Part shown: in pieces, positions 42,901 to 51,973 of the stretch
Layout: every line of letters begins with the position of its first letter
Position numbering within the stretch: position 1 is the first letter of the stretch
Assembly: GCA_947184155.2 (NCBI GenBank)
Contig: CAMXCT020003668.1
Coordinates: forward strand, 1,027,001 to 1,091,000
From: Cladocopium goreaui
Lineage: Eukaryota; Sar; Dinophyceae; Suessiales; Symbiodiniaceae
Length of the DNA stretch: 64,000 bases
Direction: 5' to 3'
The notes under the pieces: model-generated
Seen by the model: only the letters and a program-made list of their open reading frames with translations
What the model was told of the DNA's origin: nothing
Database searches by the model: none
Translations under genes and position numbers: made by a program

Positions 42901-45578
42901 TGACATCAATGAATAAAGAACATGGCTGAAGCCGCAGCCGAGGCCAGTGCTGATGCTGCAGCTGAAACGATTTGACTTCAGATATGGGCAGATCCTTGGC
43001 CTTGTTACTAAGTTACTAGGTGGATTGCTGGATTTTTCCACATCACCTTTTGGCAGTTGACTGTACTCTTATATATGCTTTCTGTCTTATATCTTCTGTT
43101 TCAAGTGAATTATCCCTCAGAAGGGAGAGAAGGTCAAGCGATGTCAAGCGCAATGGTAATTTACCAAAGCCTAAGCCAATGACCCTGGGTCATTTTTCTT
43201 CACCATCGGTCGGACCAGGAGACATCGCCTGAATGACGCAGTGAGCTTCCCATTGGAGGGTTTGGAGCTAACGCCCTATCGCAGCAGCCCTGAAATGCTA
43301 CAGAAACTCGTGTTTTTTGGACTGAAATGGCTTTAAAACGTCATTGGGTACCCCAATTGTGGGAGGATTTGCACCCAAACATCTGTATAATTTCGGTACA
43401 CCAAAATGGCGATTTCCAAGTGGAAATTTATTTTCCAACCGCCTTCTTTCGGATTCCATCTTAGTCTTCGGGAGGGTAGATAATCTCAAACACGACCAGC
43501 CAATTTGTGGTTCCTAGAATCCTTGATCTTAAAATTTGACCTGCACCCAATTCGCAGCGAGTTGGATGATGACGCGAATGGTTGCCAGGATGGATCAGAT
43601 GGCAAACACGTGCAAATACTAGTGAATACCCATGGTTTCATATGGTTTCCTGGTATTTATTTGGTTAAGCCCAAGTTCTGCCAAGAAAAATCCACTGAAT
43701 CAGGTCCTCCCAAGAGGCTGAAGAGGCTGAAGAGGCTGGGAAGAGTGAGCCATTGGACATGGATGTGCTGAAGGAAATGGATGTGACCTATGACCTCCTT
43801 GGCATTCTGACTGCAGGGAATCAAGACATGGGAACCATGGGGCGGCCCAGCCGGAGGTTTTTGGCCTTAACGCAACATGGACACATACGGAAACAGTTCT
43901 ACAATGAAGAGCTTAGAGTGTCATCTCTTTCATTGTCTTTTTGTAAAGGCAGAGTTTGATTCTTCTGGTAGTGGATGACATATAGGAGGACATGACAGTG
44001 ATGCAAGGGTGTGCAAAGACCTCGTGAAAGAGTGGGTCTTCAGCGACTGCTGCCGGTCAGCCATGGATCAGCTGAGAAAAGCTTTTATAATCTCTATAGA
44101 ACTTCTTTTTGGGAAGGTGACTGGTGAATTTGTCTCCAAGTCTTGATCAAACACGTTTGCTAGCGATGTTTTTTTGGGTGGAATCTAGTTGAGAGGATGG
44201 TTCAAATTCACTCATGAAAGGGAAAGAATGCGGGAGACAACCTCAGGATCCTTGGAAACTCGCTGGGTGCAGCAAGGTACTATCACACATTCTGGAACAG
44301 CTTCCGTTGGTCATTACCAAGCATACGTGCGATCATGTCGCTCGTCAGCCTTTGTGAACACATAGTATGTCCTTGGGGACCTGTCAGGCACACAAAGTCA
44401 ATGGCAGCTATCAATTATTTGGGGACTGTAAAGTCACGGGCTTTACGATGGGTTTACAATGTTACAATGGGTTTGGGATATGGGTTTACGATGGGTTTAC
44501 GTTTACGTTTGCCACTTTCATGGTCGCTTGGGTACAAGTCTGCGAGGAAAGTTTTTTCAAGTATTATTTGTTCGAACTCCTGATGTTGGTTCCAATAGTA
44601 ATCTAGAATTCCCATGAAAACATCAAGCGTACAAATTTTGCTATGCCATTGGCAATGCCTTTGGATCCCTTTGACACGCTATAGACTCACATGCAAAGGG
44701 AAAGCCACAGTTTCACGAGCGGCTGTATCAGCGGCCTTTTTGTTTCCTTAAGACTCAATTGATATCTAAAATTATGATTCAAAATGGTGGTAAGACGGCT
44801 CCGGCAAAGAACTATTGACACATAAAAAACACCACCATTGGATGGCCAAAAATCGAGCAGACGTTCTTGGTTTGGTGACCAAATGACAGCCCATTTTCAA
44901 AATCTGCCCGCCATAGCAACATAATTTCACATGCAGCATTGCTTAGTTTCAAGGTTCACCTTGGCAGAAAACATAGATTTGCCCCCCGAAAATGGAGGGG
45001 TTCCTCCAAGCATTTCCGTTCAACTAGGTCAAACTCATAAAATGTCCGCAACTCAAGAAAAAAATGGTCATTTTATGGTGAAACATATTTCTGGTCCTAA
45101 AGATTTTCGTTGAACAAATCCCAGATTCTTAAGACATGGGGGATCCCCAAGTCAGCATTGTTGTATCAACTTTCGTCTATGTCTAATCCCATGGCTTAAC
45201 CTGAACCTCAAAATGTTTCAGAGGGAAAGTGAGGATTAACATGGATTACCCTCTGGTAATTTAACATAACTATGGAAAGATCCACCATTTTTCATGGGAA
45301 AACTCACTATAAATGGCCATTTTCAATAGCTATGTTAAATTACCAGAGGGTAATCATCAAATCTGGGGCTACCATCCCCATGACTTTGGACAATTCCTGG
45401 ATGTTTCACAGGTGAGGACGGTCACTGGTACCTCTACAACGACCACCTGGTCCGCCGTGCATCCCACGACGAGGTCAAGGCGGACACGCGCGGCACCTAC
45501 GTGTTGCGCGACTGCGAATGGGGGGACCGTTGCCAAGAAGAAATGGGAACATCAGCAGCAAAAAACGGGATGAATTGA
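33086..45578 (+). CDS. Ubiquitin-specific protease, USP4/11/15 type (gene model)
   Basis: Cysteine protease that removes ubiquitin. All catalytic boxes are present: Cys box GLQNLGNSCFMNSGLQCL (Cys codon 33230-33232, assembled across a GA-AG intron), QQDAMEFLELL, first zinc half CPRC (35.7 kb), second half CQHC (42.8 kb), VLMLQLKRFDF, LNDAVSFP, YDLLGTITHSGTASVGHYQAY (His codon 44312-44314) and HWYLYNDHLV. A roughly 400-450 residue insert separates the two zinc halves, as in USP4/USP15, and it contains VLISRPSSLRP...HRVSVPK and a VLVYELED segment like the inserted ubiquitin-like region of that subfamily. No N-terminal DUSP domain was found. The start may be ATG 33167. The stop at 45576-45578 may be intronic read-through, since TYVL would normally be followed by a few residues. 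Confidence 0.85.
33823..33899 (+). CDS. USP exon: NSGLQCLVNIPPLRD
   Basis: After TCTGAG: NSGLQCLVNIPPLRDALLAD, then DSWEP. GA donor (GATGGG). Confidence 0.85.
34350..34444 (+). CDS. USP exon
   Basis: After GTGCAG: SIYAILANLVRNMWARSPGD, then ALAVSPDELKK. Matches the L..L...MW....VSP..LK segment of USPs. GC donor. Confidence 0.85.
35047..35091 (+). CDS. USP exon: FEDYEQQ
   Basis: After CGACAG: ATLKLFPTFEDYEQQ. GC donor. Directly precedes the DAMEF of the next exon to form the QQDAxEF box. Confidence 0.85.
35263..35370. mobile_element. Palindromic MITE, family 1 (complete)
   Basis: TACCCTCTGG...CCAGAGGGTA, 108 bp, in a protease intron 40 bp before an exon. Confidence 0.92.
35410..35513 (+). 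CDS. USP exon: DAMEFLELL
   Basis: After TTCAG: DAMEFLELLINALVEGTEVG, then DDDQTAEKRCLESE. GA donor. The intron before it holds a MITE at 35263. Confidence 0.85.
35635..35804 (+). CDS. USP exon: first zinc half-site CPRC
   Basis: After CGTAG: CFLMLKLDEHGPQGASSAT, then GDAFARLLGGFFQTELRCPR, CSKEWSKAEDFFSIRLP. FFQTELRCPRC is the first CxxC of the USP zinc ribbon. GC donor. Confidence 0.85.
36320..36492 (+). CDS. USP insert exon (Ubl-like)
   Basis: After GTCAG: SPCERDDFTVILISRPSSLR, then PILEHRVSVPKPAQVCRLLD, VICPKAEVDRDLDQQL. FTVILI...RPI..RVSVPK resembles the USP4/15 insert. GA donor assumed. Confidence 0.75.
36721..37076. repeat. TTG/CTG trinucleotide array
   Basis: Mixed TTG, CTG, TTTG and TTC runs between two protease exons. 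On the - strand it reads as poly-Gln/Asn, but it lies in an intron. Confidence 0.97.
37159..37266 (+). CDS. USP insert exon
   Basis: Frame reads QSLQLVALIPGELCLAAVL, then EDGKWRHFEEELRKQHL. GT donor. Like the LVVADVYNHRFHKIF strand of the USP insert. Acceptor TTTGGTAG or TTTGCAG. Confidence 0.7.
38197..38343 (+). CDS. USP insert exon, alanine-rich loop
   Basis: After CTCCAG: DHELLPGHLPVLVYELEDTE, then AIRAFAAGSDAAADAADAA, ARRVCPEDGK. VLVYELED matches the end of the inserted ubiquitin-like fold; the Ala/Asp run is a GCGGAT repeat. GT donor. Confidence 0.75.
38789..38979 (+). CDS. USP insert exon
   Basis: After CAGAG: VACRDSGPLQFPQPLLQRYT, then FPELLAAYSSDYSPSDLRAY, WRDAMAPEFVKDGKKSPVVV, HVR. 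No named motif; phase agrees with both neighbours using a GA donor. Confidence 0.65.
39035..39087. mobile_element. Right half of a family 1 MITE
   Basis: GGGCCATTTTCCATGGCTAT...AAATAACCAAATGGTA. Confidence 0.65.
39481..39555 (+). CDS. USP insert exon
   Basis: After TTTAG: APELAEFRTLGRKLLGVPLL, then FCM. GVPLLF resembles the GxPLLLSVP strand after the insert. Right edge approximate. Confidence 0.6.
40401..40515 (+). CDS. USP insert exon
   Basis: After GCCAG: YNVDATDWSLFQSSAGWDA, then LHAETQLRSDGLVTLRDCH. GT donor. TDWSL and VTLRDC have parallels in USP inserts. Confidence 0.6.
41391..41494. mobile_element. Palindromic MITE, family 1 (complete)
   Basis: TACCCTCTGG...CCAGAGGGTA, 104 bp, in a protease intron. 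Confidence 0.92.
41562..41677 (+). CDS. USP insert exon: LHWDFPPASLL
   Basis: After GCGAG: EHLVLHWDFPPASLLKSSIQ, then VTQSPASPLEDRRPGNGS. VLHWD resembles the LxxDWD that follows the insert in USP4/15. GT donor. Starts 67 bp after a MITE. Confidence 0.65.
42422..42477 (+). CDS. USP exon: SLLSCFQWLT
   Basis: SLLSCFQWLTDAEQLDE corresponds to the L.dCiexFt..E.L motif before the second zinc half. GC donor (GCCGCT). Confidence 0.8.
42576..42691. mobile_element. Palindromic MITE, family 1 (left end mutated)
   Basis: TACCTCCTCCGGTAAACTAA...GTTTACCAGAGGGTA. Confidence 0.85.
42740..42813 (+). CDS. USP exon: second zinc half-site CQHC
   Basis: After GCCCAG: ENGLFCQHCERKVEAFSKVS, then LAML plus two bases. 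Second CxxC of the zinc ribbon. GT donor. Confidence 0.88.
42943..42985 (+). CDS. USP exon: LQLKRFDF
   Basis: After GCCGAG: PVLMLQLKRFDFRY. The L..LKRF motif is diagnostic of USPs. Right edge uncertain. Confidence 0.88.
43121..43137 (+). CDS. Possible 17-nt USP micro-exon
   Basis: After CCTCAG: KGEKV plus two bases, then a GC donor; with the next exon it gives VKRHRLNDAV. Length and phase from the previous exon are not certain. Confidence 0.4.
43219..43283 (+). CDS. USP exon: LNDAVSFP
   Basis: After ACCAG: RHRLNDAVSFPLEGLELTPY, then R. Matches KLND.V.FP..LDL..Y. Right edge uncertain by a few bases. Confidence 0.85.
43558..43612 (+). CDS. USP exon, acidic loop
   Basis: After TCGCAG: ELDDDANGCQDGSDG. 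Variable loop before the YDL strand. Edges approximate. Confidence 0.55.
43704..43801 (+). CDS. USP exon: TYDLL
   Basis: After AATCAG: SSQEAEEAEEAGKSEPLDMD, then VLKEMDVTYDLL. GC donor (GCATTC) joins to the His-box exon. The Glu-Ala run comes from a short GAGGCTGAA repeat. Confidence 0.85.
44277..44330 (+). CDS. USP exon: catalytic His box
   Basis: After GCAAG: TITHSGTASVGHYQAYV. HSG....GHYxAY is the His box; His codon 44312-44314. GA donor (GATCAT). The frame lies across larger overlapping ORFs. Confidence 0.9.
45247..45352. mobile_element. Palindromic MITE, family 1 (complete)
   Basis: TACCCTCTGG...CCAGAGGGTA, 59 bp before the last protease exon. Confidence 0.92.
45412..45578 (+). CDS. 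USP C-terminal exon
   Basis: After TCACAG: EDGHWYLYNDHLVRRASHDE, then VKADTRGTYVLRDCEW. W.LYND..V is the third catalytic box. TGA at 45576-45578 ends the open frame; a GC donor inside TYVL is a possible alternative end. Confidence 0.85.
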
Positions 45579-45685
45579 CATAGAATTTACATAGAAATTA
45601 TGGAATCCCTTCAGCCTCATATTTAACGTCCCCCCCACATGATAAAACCTAGGGGTAGTTTTTATTAGGGGGTATTTAATATTCA

Positions 45686-45945
45686 GGGGAAAAACTGGCT
45701 CCTAATATTAAATTAGAAACCTTAAGAATAAACAAATGATTTCAAAATCAATTAAATTCCCTTTTATAATCTAATATTGCCAAAAATTGGATTTTGAAGC
45801 TTTCCCCTAATATCAAGATTATATAAAACACAATAAAGAATCTAAAATGTTCAATTTCAATCAGTTAAATTCGCTTGTATGATCTAATTAAAATATCGCC
45901 AGAAATTGGATTTCAAAGCTTTCCCCAAAATTAAAATCAAAACCT
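45686..45945 (+). repeat. Degenerate tandem duplication in AT-rich spacer
   Basis: Two diverged copies (about 45716-45815 and 45847-45940) share TTAAATTC.CTT.TATGATCT, AAATTGGATTT and AAGCTTTCCCC. No coding sign; lies just after the protease stop. Confidence 0.7.
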
Positions 45946-46908
45946 TAAAAAAAACATAAAAAAACTGAAATTTTCGATTTTAACTAACGGAGCATAGTAA
46001 AAACACCCCGGGCTGAACTAGTTTTTATTATAGGGGGGTAGAACCTTCAAATGGACCTTGATTTTTACATTGTTTTCTAAAGGGGATCAATTAAAATCAA
46101 ATTGAACAGTCTGAAATTTCCCAAACAAATAATTTGGGGTAGCTTTTATTATTTGAGGGACATTTAGTAATAGGGAGAAGGGATTGTAGATGTTACAATA
46201 TGTTTTTTCATTTTTTCATTTTTGATTGCTCCCGTTTGCCACAGGTGCTTTGCAAAAGCTGTGCTATACAATCTGAGTCTGGTACGAAGACTATGAATGG
46301 TTGAAGTATACAGAACTTTCTGTAACTATTGAACTAGATCCACCATTCCTAGGACTGAATAAGATATGATTGAGTTATTGGATTAACCTCCCACAGATTG
46401 GATTGGATAGCGAATGGAGGCAGGAGGCTAATATATGATGGTCCTTGCGGTGACTATTTTCGGGTTGGGAGAAGCCTAAGTTCTATGAATGGGTATAGGT
46501 CCAAAATCAGCCACCAAACGAACGGTGCCACAAAATTTGTCAGGTTGATATATATATATATGTGATATCCATTTTTTGAGGTCAATCTTGGCAATCGAGA
46601 TACATTATATAAAGCAATCCATCTATACATGGATGCTGAACTCATTTTTAGGCCCCAGATGGCCATCAAGAGATGGCATGACTGGGACCAGAATTGGGAC
46701 CATTTGGGACCAGATTTCAGGCTGTTCTACCTCTCCAGGGCCTTGAGACCTAGCTCCTGGGAAGAGCCCTTCGTGTTGCTTGGTTGCACCTGCGCACCCC
46801 GGAGGTTGAACGATATCCCAATGCGTGATATCTGACCAGCGTCCAGATATCAAGGCCAATTTTGGGGTCATATTTCATTATTTCCAATTTGTGTGAGTTG
46901 CACCACCA

Positions 46909-47012
46909 TACCCTCTGGTAATTTAACATAGCTATGGAAAATCACCATTTTCAATTGGTAAATCCACTATAAATGGTCATTTTCAATAGCTATGTTAAAT
47001 TACCAGAGGGTA
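46909..47012. mobile_element. Palindromic MITE, family 1 (complete)
   Basis: TACCCTCTGG...CCAGAGGGTA, 104 bp; among the most symmetrical copies. Confidence 0.93.
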
Positions 47013-48180
47013 GTGGTCAGGAATTCTGAAGGATCAAGCGGATCAAACAGCTCGAGCTATGAAGGGTCCCCTTTTTGGGACATCCTGGGCAACTGGGCGA
47101 CAATCAATCCTGAGATGAATCCTAAACTTGCTAGTTGAATCTATTTGATATCCTCCGCAGTATGTAGTCTTAGTATGTCTTAGTTGTTTACTCGCGGTGT
47201 GTAACACATGTAATCAGGGATACCCTTTCCGCGATGCTATTATTGTGTGTGTGTGTGTGTCTCTCTCTTAGTCCATATCACTGGGATACAAGGCGCGCTG
47301 GCCCTAACTCCCAGAATGGGTTCGACATGGTTCGACAATCTACAGGATCTACAGGAAAAAAGGCAACAGATTACCATGGTTTCCAATTCCAATTAAGATT
47401 TCTCCAAAATGACCAATCCAGATCATATTGTTGGTGAGCATTGGTGAGCTATATTCCCAGTATAGTATATCAATATATATATATATCAATTATATCCCCA
47501 TGATATCAATATCCCCATATATTTAAAAAAAAAAAACATTCTTTCCGGTTAGATGATTTCCCAATAGCCCCCAATCGTGCAGGTTAGCCACGTGAGAGGC
47601 ACGACATTTTCCAGAATTCTGCCGGGATTTTGTCGTGGAAAATAGTTGAAGACTCAAGTGGGCATCATTTCCAGGCTGGAAACTCAAGTCGGATTTTTTT
47701 TCATTTTTTTTTCCCATCAATTTCCCATAGGATCCATGTATGGTATACATGCTAACATTTGGGGTATATTGATGGTAAATGCCACCATATACCTGGATAA
47801 TCCACCTGTGCAAAATTATCGCTCGAAATCCGAAACAGCAATAAATATCGCCGGTTGCCTAAATGTTCGCCGTTTCCAGTTTTTTTTTGCCGCTTCAGTT
47901 TCAACATTTTAGGCTCTTGATTTGTTTCGCCGTTTCGTCGGGTTTTTTCGCCGTTTCGTTGGGTTTTTTCGCCGTTTCAAAACCGGCAAACGCATGCAAA
48001 ATGACAAACATACAAAAACTGTTCGGAGGCAGAAAAACATGCCGCCAGCAATAATTCCTGACAAGGCAATAATTTTGCATACATTGGAAGACGCAGGTAT
48101 AGCATACATGGATCCTATGGGTTTGCGTGTATCACTTTCTAAACCGGAAATGGATTCCCACTCGAAGCTTTAATGTCCTC

Positions 48181-48330
48181 ACAGATGGATTGCTGCTGAC
48201 CCAAGTCTTGCAGCCCAACTGCCCAAAGACGGCAGCTTTGACGAAATCAGGTGCAATGCCAGCTGGATCAATACGCAGCGAAAAAGGGGACCCATGCTGC
48301 AGTTGCTGCACATGACATCAGGCCCAAGTT
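48181..48330 (+). CDS. Exon-like segment, unknown gene
   Basis: After CTCACAG an open frame reads ADPSLAAQLPKDGSFDEIRC, then NASWINTQRKRGPMLQLLHM. Looks coding by composition. No family recognised. Edges approximate. Confidence 0.4.
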
Positions 48331-48604
48331 CCACCCAGAAGTGTAGCAAATCGACTTTTTTGGTTGGTTTCTTTCGATTTCTGAGACAAGTTTCCTGTAC
48401 TGTACTTGTTTTATTTTGTTTTAAAGGTTTTTTCTGCAAGTTCTCGCGCACGAAGATGTGCACGTGGAACCGAAGTGCGTGCTAAGGACAACTTGATGAT
48501 CGCAACTTGATTGCAAGACATGACATTTACAGACTTGACATCAATTTTGATAATTTGGGATTTGGGATCCCTAAGTTTGATAAATGATCCGTCATCCTGT
48601 GAGC

Positions 48605-48705
48605 CTTCAGCAGTGATCTTAGCCCACAAACTGGTCAAGGCGCTCCTGGATCTTCGCGTGCGACTTGATTCGGAAGGCACAACGTTTCATGACATGCCTG
48701 GCCGG
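48605..48705 (+). CDS. Exon-like segment, unknown gene
   Basis: Frame reads AVILAHKLVKALLDLRVRLD, then SEGTTFHDMPG. It lies in a longer open frame (48511-48957). Unknown product. Confidence 0.3.
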
Positions 48706-49239
48706 GCTTCAGTCATTTGGGGACGGGTGTATAAAGAAAATCTAGTTGTGAAAGCTTATCGCCACATCAATGCAGGCTATTGCAAGCCTAGTCTTCATAG
48801 ATTTTCACAGTCACATACCCACCATCTAAGAAAATGTGTTGGGCCCATGAATGCCCATGATGTGCCGCATGCTGCCGGTACGCTATTGAGCCAAGCACCG
48901 AGTTACCTCACATCCAACCTCTGCGGTCCCATGCGGTCCCTCAACTGCCACATTTGAGCTGCCCGGAAGGTGCTGCTCAAGTGGTCTGGTCTCTTTGGCG
49001 CATGGGTCTCTTGGTTCACGGGGATAGGGTCACTTGGAACATGGTTTGTGGATGTTTGTCTTGCATCTTGTGGCTAAACTTCTGCTAGTTTCACACCTGT
49101 CATGATCGACCACATATTTGTAGAAGCTGGAGTGTCGTTTTGTTTACAGGATGTGTTTTATTATTATTTTTTGTTTAGATTTAGATCGTTTATTGTAAAT
49201 GGTATAGGACATATTGGAGAAGCAGGCGTGGACATTACT

Positions 49240-49262
49240 TACCCTCTGGTTGGTATGTAAAC
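49240..49262. mobile_element. Left-end fragment of family 1
   Basis: TTACCCTCTGGTTGGTATGT only; the rest is absent. Confidence 0.4.
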
Positions 49263-49304
49263 TACTGCAACTTCATGGGCAGTGAGCTATAAATCGGACA
49301 AGGC

Positions 49305-49395
49305 TTCTTGACACTGATCCTTCCTTGGGCAAGGTTGCAGATCAATTCATACGCTTGAAGTGCAGTGCAAGTACGCATAATTTCGTAATTCTAAT
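49305..49395 (+). CDS. Exon-like segment, unknown gene
   Basis: Frame reads LDTDPSLGKVADQFIRLKCS, then AST. DPSL...IRLKCSAS faintly resembles the DPSL...IRCNAS of the segment at 48181, possibly a repeated domain. Confidence 0.3.
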
Positions 49396-49884
49396 TTGAC
49401 GAAATCGAAGAGGCATACACTCCGCCCTGCAGCATTATATCGCACAACTCAACAAAAATGAAAGCGCTGAACCCACAAAGAATCCAAAACATGCGGTTTG
49501 TTTGGGGCCATGGCTTCTACAATCTTCTACATGGGTTTGTCCAAGAACACATTTCCCCCCCAAAGTTCCATCAAGTTCCAGGGGTTTCGACAACCTGAGG
49601 CCGCTTTCACGATGCTTGGGTCCTATTTGTAGCCTGGCTGCAGTTGGGGGTCACAAATGCAGGGAGCCAAGGTTTGGACCCTCGATTCCTCTAACCTGAA
49701 CCTACAAAATCTCCACTGAGAATGTACAAATTTACATCAATTGACATCCAACTATGACAACTATCATTGAAGCTTCAGTTCCCTCAATTTGCATAGGAAA
49801 AAAACATACATCAATCAATATGCGCACTATGCGCATATAGTTCACCATGGCACATATCAACGCCAACCCCACGGATCCACAGAC

Positions 49885-49992
49885 TTCCGACCAGCGAAGG
49901 TGCGCACCTTGAGTGACGGCCGTCATCCGGAGCACGGCAAGACAGGCTACACCAAGAAACACGCCGTGGACGGACGGCAGCAGCTTGGCGCT
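49885..49992 (+). CDS. Exon-like segment, unknown gene
   Basis: Frame reads RPAKVRTLSDGRHPEHGKTG, then YTKKHAVDGRQQLGAE. Higher G+C than the flanks and no repeats. Not recognised. Confidence 0.4.
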
Positions 49993-50215
49993 GAAGGGCT
50001 TCGGTCATGTCTAAAAAGTGCCGAAACATGTCTAAACATGTCTAAACCATGGTTTCCAGCAGTTTCACATAAACATCGTTTATAATATTTATTATATTTA
50101 TATAGTATGTATATATAGATATAGATATACGTCTATTTATATTCATTAATATAAATCATTAAACCAATGCAAGGAAGGCACCTTGTTCTGGCTTCCATTG
50201 CTGCCACAGAGCCAG

Positions 50216-50283
50216 GCGCTACTACCAGACCCTGCTGATGGAAACGGAGAAGCGCGGGGATGTGCAGAAGCAGGTGGCCGACA
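50216..50283 (+). CDS. Exon-like segment, unknown gene
   Basis: Frame reads RYYQTLLMETEKRGDVQKQV, A. Helical and charged; flanked by AT-rich and repeat-derived DNA. Not recognised. Confidence 0.4.
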
Positions 50284-50330
50284 AAAAACCTGGTCATATG
50301 GGGATTTCCTACGGGGGGATCTCCAGTAGC

Positions 50331-50560
50331 TGGATCGTTTCTGCTTGGTGCTTTGGAACATGATTTTTATGACTTCCCATATATGGATGTGGGTCAAAAT
50401 GGAAGACCTAGGGGACCACAGATGTTAGTCTAGTTTAGTATTAACCATCCAATTATTGGGGTACCTAATTTTGACCCATACCCATATAATTATATTGGGA
50501 ATGTCATAATCCCAACTGACGAACTCATATTTTTTCAGAGGGGTTTAAACCACCAACCGG
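50331..50560. mobile_element. Family 3 element, expanded
   Basis: TGCTTGGTGCTTTGGAACAT ... GTTTAAACCACCAACCGG, with about 110 bp of extra internal sequence. Confidence 0.65.
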
Positions 50561-50951
50561 GTTTATAATGGAAAATCCGAACATACAAAATGGATGATTT
50601 AGGGCTAACCCCCCTGACTCTCCGAAGATCATTGACTTACGTTACATTTTAGCATCAACTGATGGCCAAGGATGGCTCAAGGATATTCATTTCATCTCAT
50701 CAATACAAAGGCTTCTGTGAAGGAAGTGGCATGAGGATTGTCTTAAATTACAGTACTTCGATTGCTTTTTGAAGGAACATCCGCTGGAAGCCTGGAATAT
50801 CTGATAGCAAAGAAACAGAGTTTCTGATAAATGCGTCCAAACATCGGCCCAGTAGATGCTAAAGAGATGGCCTTAGAACTATGGTTTAGATACCTATGTG
50901 GATGGCTCAACCACCAACTAGATGGCATCAGATATCGACGATGTCGATCCA

Positions 50952-51018
50952 GGTCTTCCTTTGGAAGCAGATGGCCGCGGATTTCTTCTCCCGCAACCTG
51001 CGCACGGCGTGCCTGAAT
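50952..51018 (+). CDS. Exon-like segment, unknown gene
   Basis: After TCCAG: VFLWKQMAADFFSRNLRTAC, LN, then a GT donor. Coding-like. Not recognised. Confidence 0.4.
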
Positions 51019-51068
51019 TGTGCCCCTGGGGCGATGTGTCCAGTGTTTTAATGGTGATGATTAGGAAC

Positions 51069-51164
51069 TAGGATCCATGGTGCTGGTATATATGCTAACA
51101 TGACTGGGGTATATTGATGGGATCCATGTCACCATATATAGCAGCACCATGGATCCTATGGGTT
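51069..51164. mobile_element. Palindromic element, family 2 variant
   Basis: GGATCCATGGTGCTGGTATA...AGCAGCACCATGGATCC. A related half copy lies at 47728-47800 (GGATCCATG, TATACATGCTAACATTTGG). Confidence 0.7.
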
Positions 51165-51221
51165 AGGAACTAGGAACCAACCGGAACCAACCTGGATGAA
51201 AATAGTCATTTTACCCACTAT

Positions 51222-51295
51222 TTCAACGACCCCGTGGCATGCAGATTGTGGGGCGAGTCGTGGAAATTTTGGAAACAGCTCACTTCCAAACGGAG
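51222..51295 (+). CDS. Exon-like segment, unknown gene
   Basis: Frame reads QRPRGMQIVGRVVEILETAH, FQTE. Coding-like; acceptor may be ATGCAG, giving IVGRVVEILETAH. Confidence 0.4.
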
Positions 51296-51818
51296 TAAAC
51301 CTTGGTTGAGTCGCTCCCTAAATTAAATGTTTGCCACAAGCGGCTGAAAATCCAGAAATCTTGCACATGCTGTTCAAACATATTTTTCTTGCAGGGTATC
51401 CCATGTCTTCAAGCTTCATATTCTCCCATTGCTGGTAAAACCCTCCCCGTTGTGCTTAAAATCTACTATTTTTATCCATGTTTACCAGCTGTTTTGGTGC
51501 AAGTCCACATTTGGTCGGTTGACGCCTCTTTGATGAACCACGGGATTTGTGGATACACATGGGAAACCTACGGTACCACACGTTACCACATCGTGAAGCT
51601 GTCGCCTCATCCATCCAACTGCTTGGTTCAAGACGGGTGATCACTTCCTGCACTCTGTCTTACGCTTAGTCCGCTTTAGCGACACTCGTTTCGCATGGTG
51701 TTTTTTCTTGGCAGGGACTGTTGGGCGATGGAAAGGCGTTTTGGGAACAGATATCGATAAAGCCCAAGCAAAATCGGGAACAATCATGGAATCCCAAAAA
51801 TGAAATTCAGCGCAGGTG

Positions 51819-51918
51819 AACCCCACCAAGCGTTTACGCGGTTTGGAAGCTGACCAGCCGACAATTGGACATGCTTTGCTAAGGAATCTCCGTGGCCTCG
51901 ACGTGTGTGTCGTGGTAA
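51819..51918 (+). CDS. Exon-like segment, unknown gene
   Basis: After GCGCAG: VNPTKRLRGLEADQPTIGHA, then LLRNLRGLDVCVV. Coding-like with balanced composition. Product unknown. Confidence 0.45.
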
Positions 51919-51973
51919 CCTTCCGTGTCAGATTTGATGCTTGGTGAAGCTTTGAGTTTGGGATTTGATGATT

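Larger units (their letters stand above)
45579..48020. other. Spacer after protease
   Basis: AT-rich duplicated block, one complete MITE and T-rich runs. A weak frame at 46629-46835 has no family support. Three in-phase GCCGTTTCGTTGGGTTTTTT-like 20 bp repeats lie at 47930-47980. Confidence 0.5.

Noticed and set aside
44250-44290. GNSLGAARYYH as a degenerate USP His box
   Set aside because: This is the wrong frame; the adjacent frame gives a perfect THSGTASVGHYQAY box.
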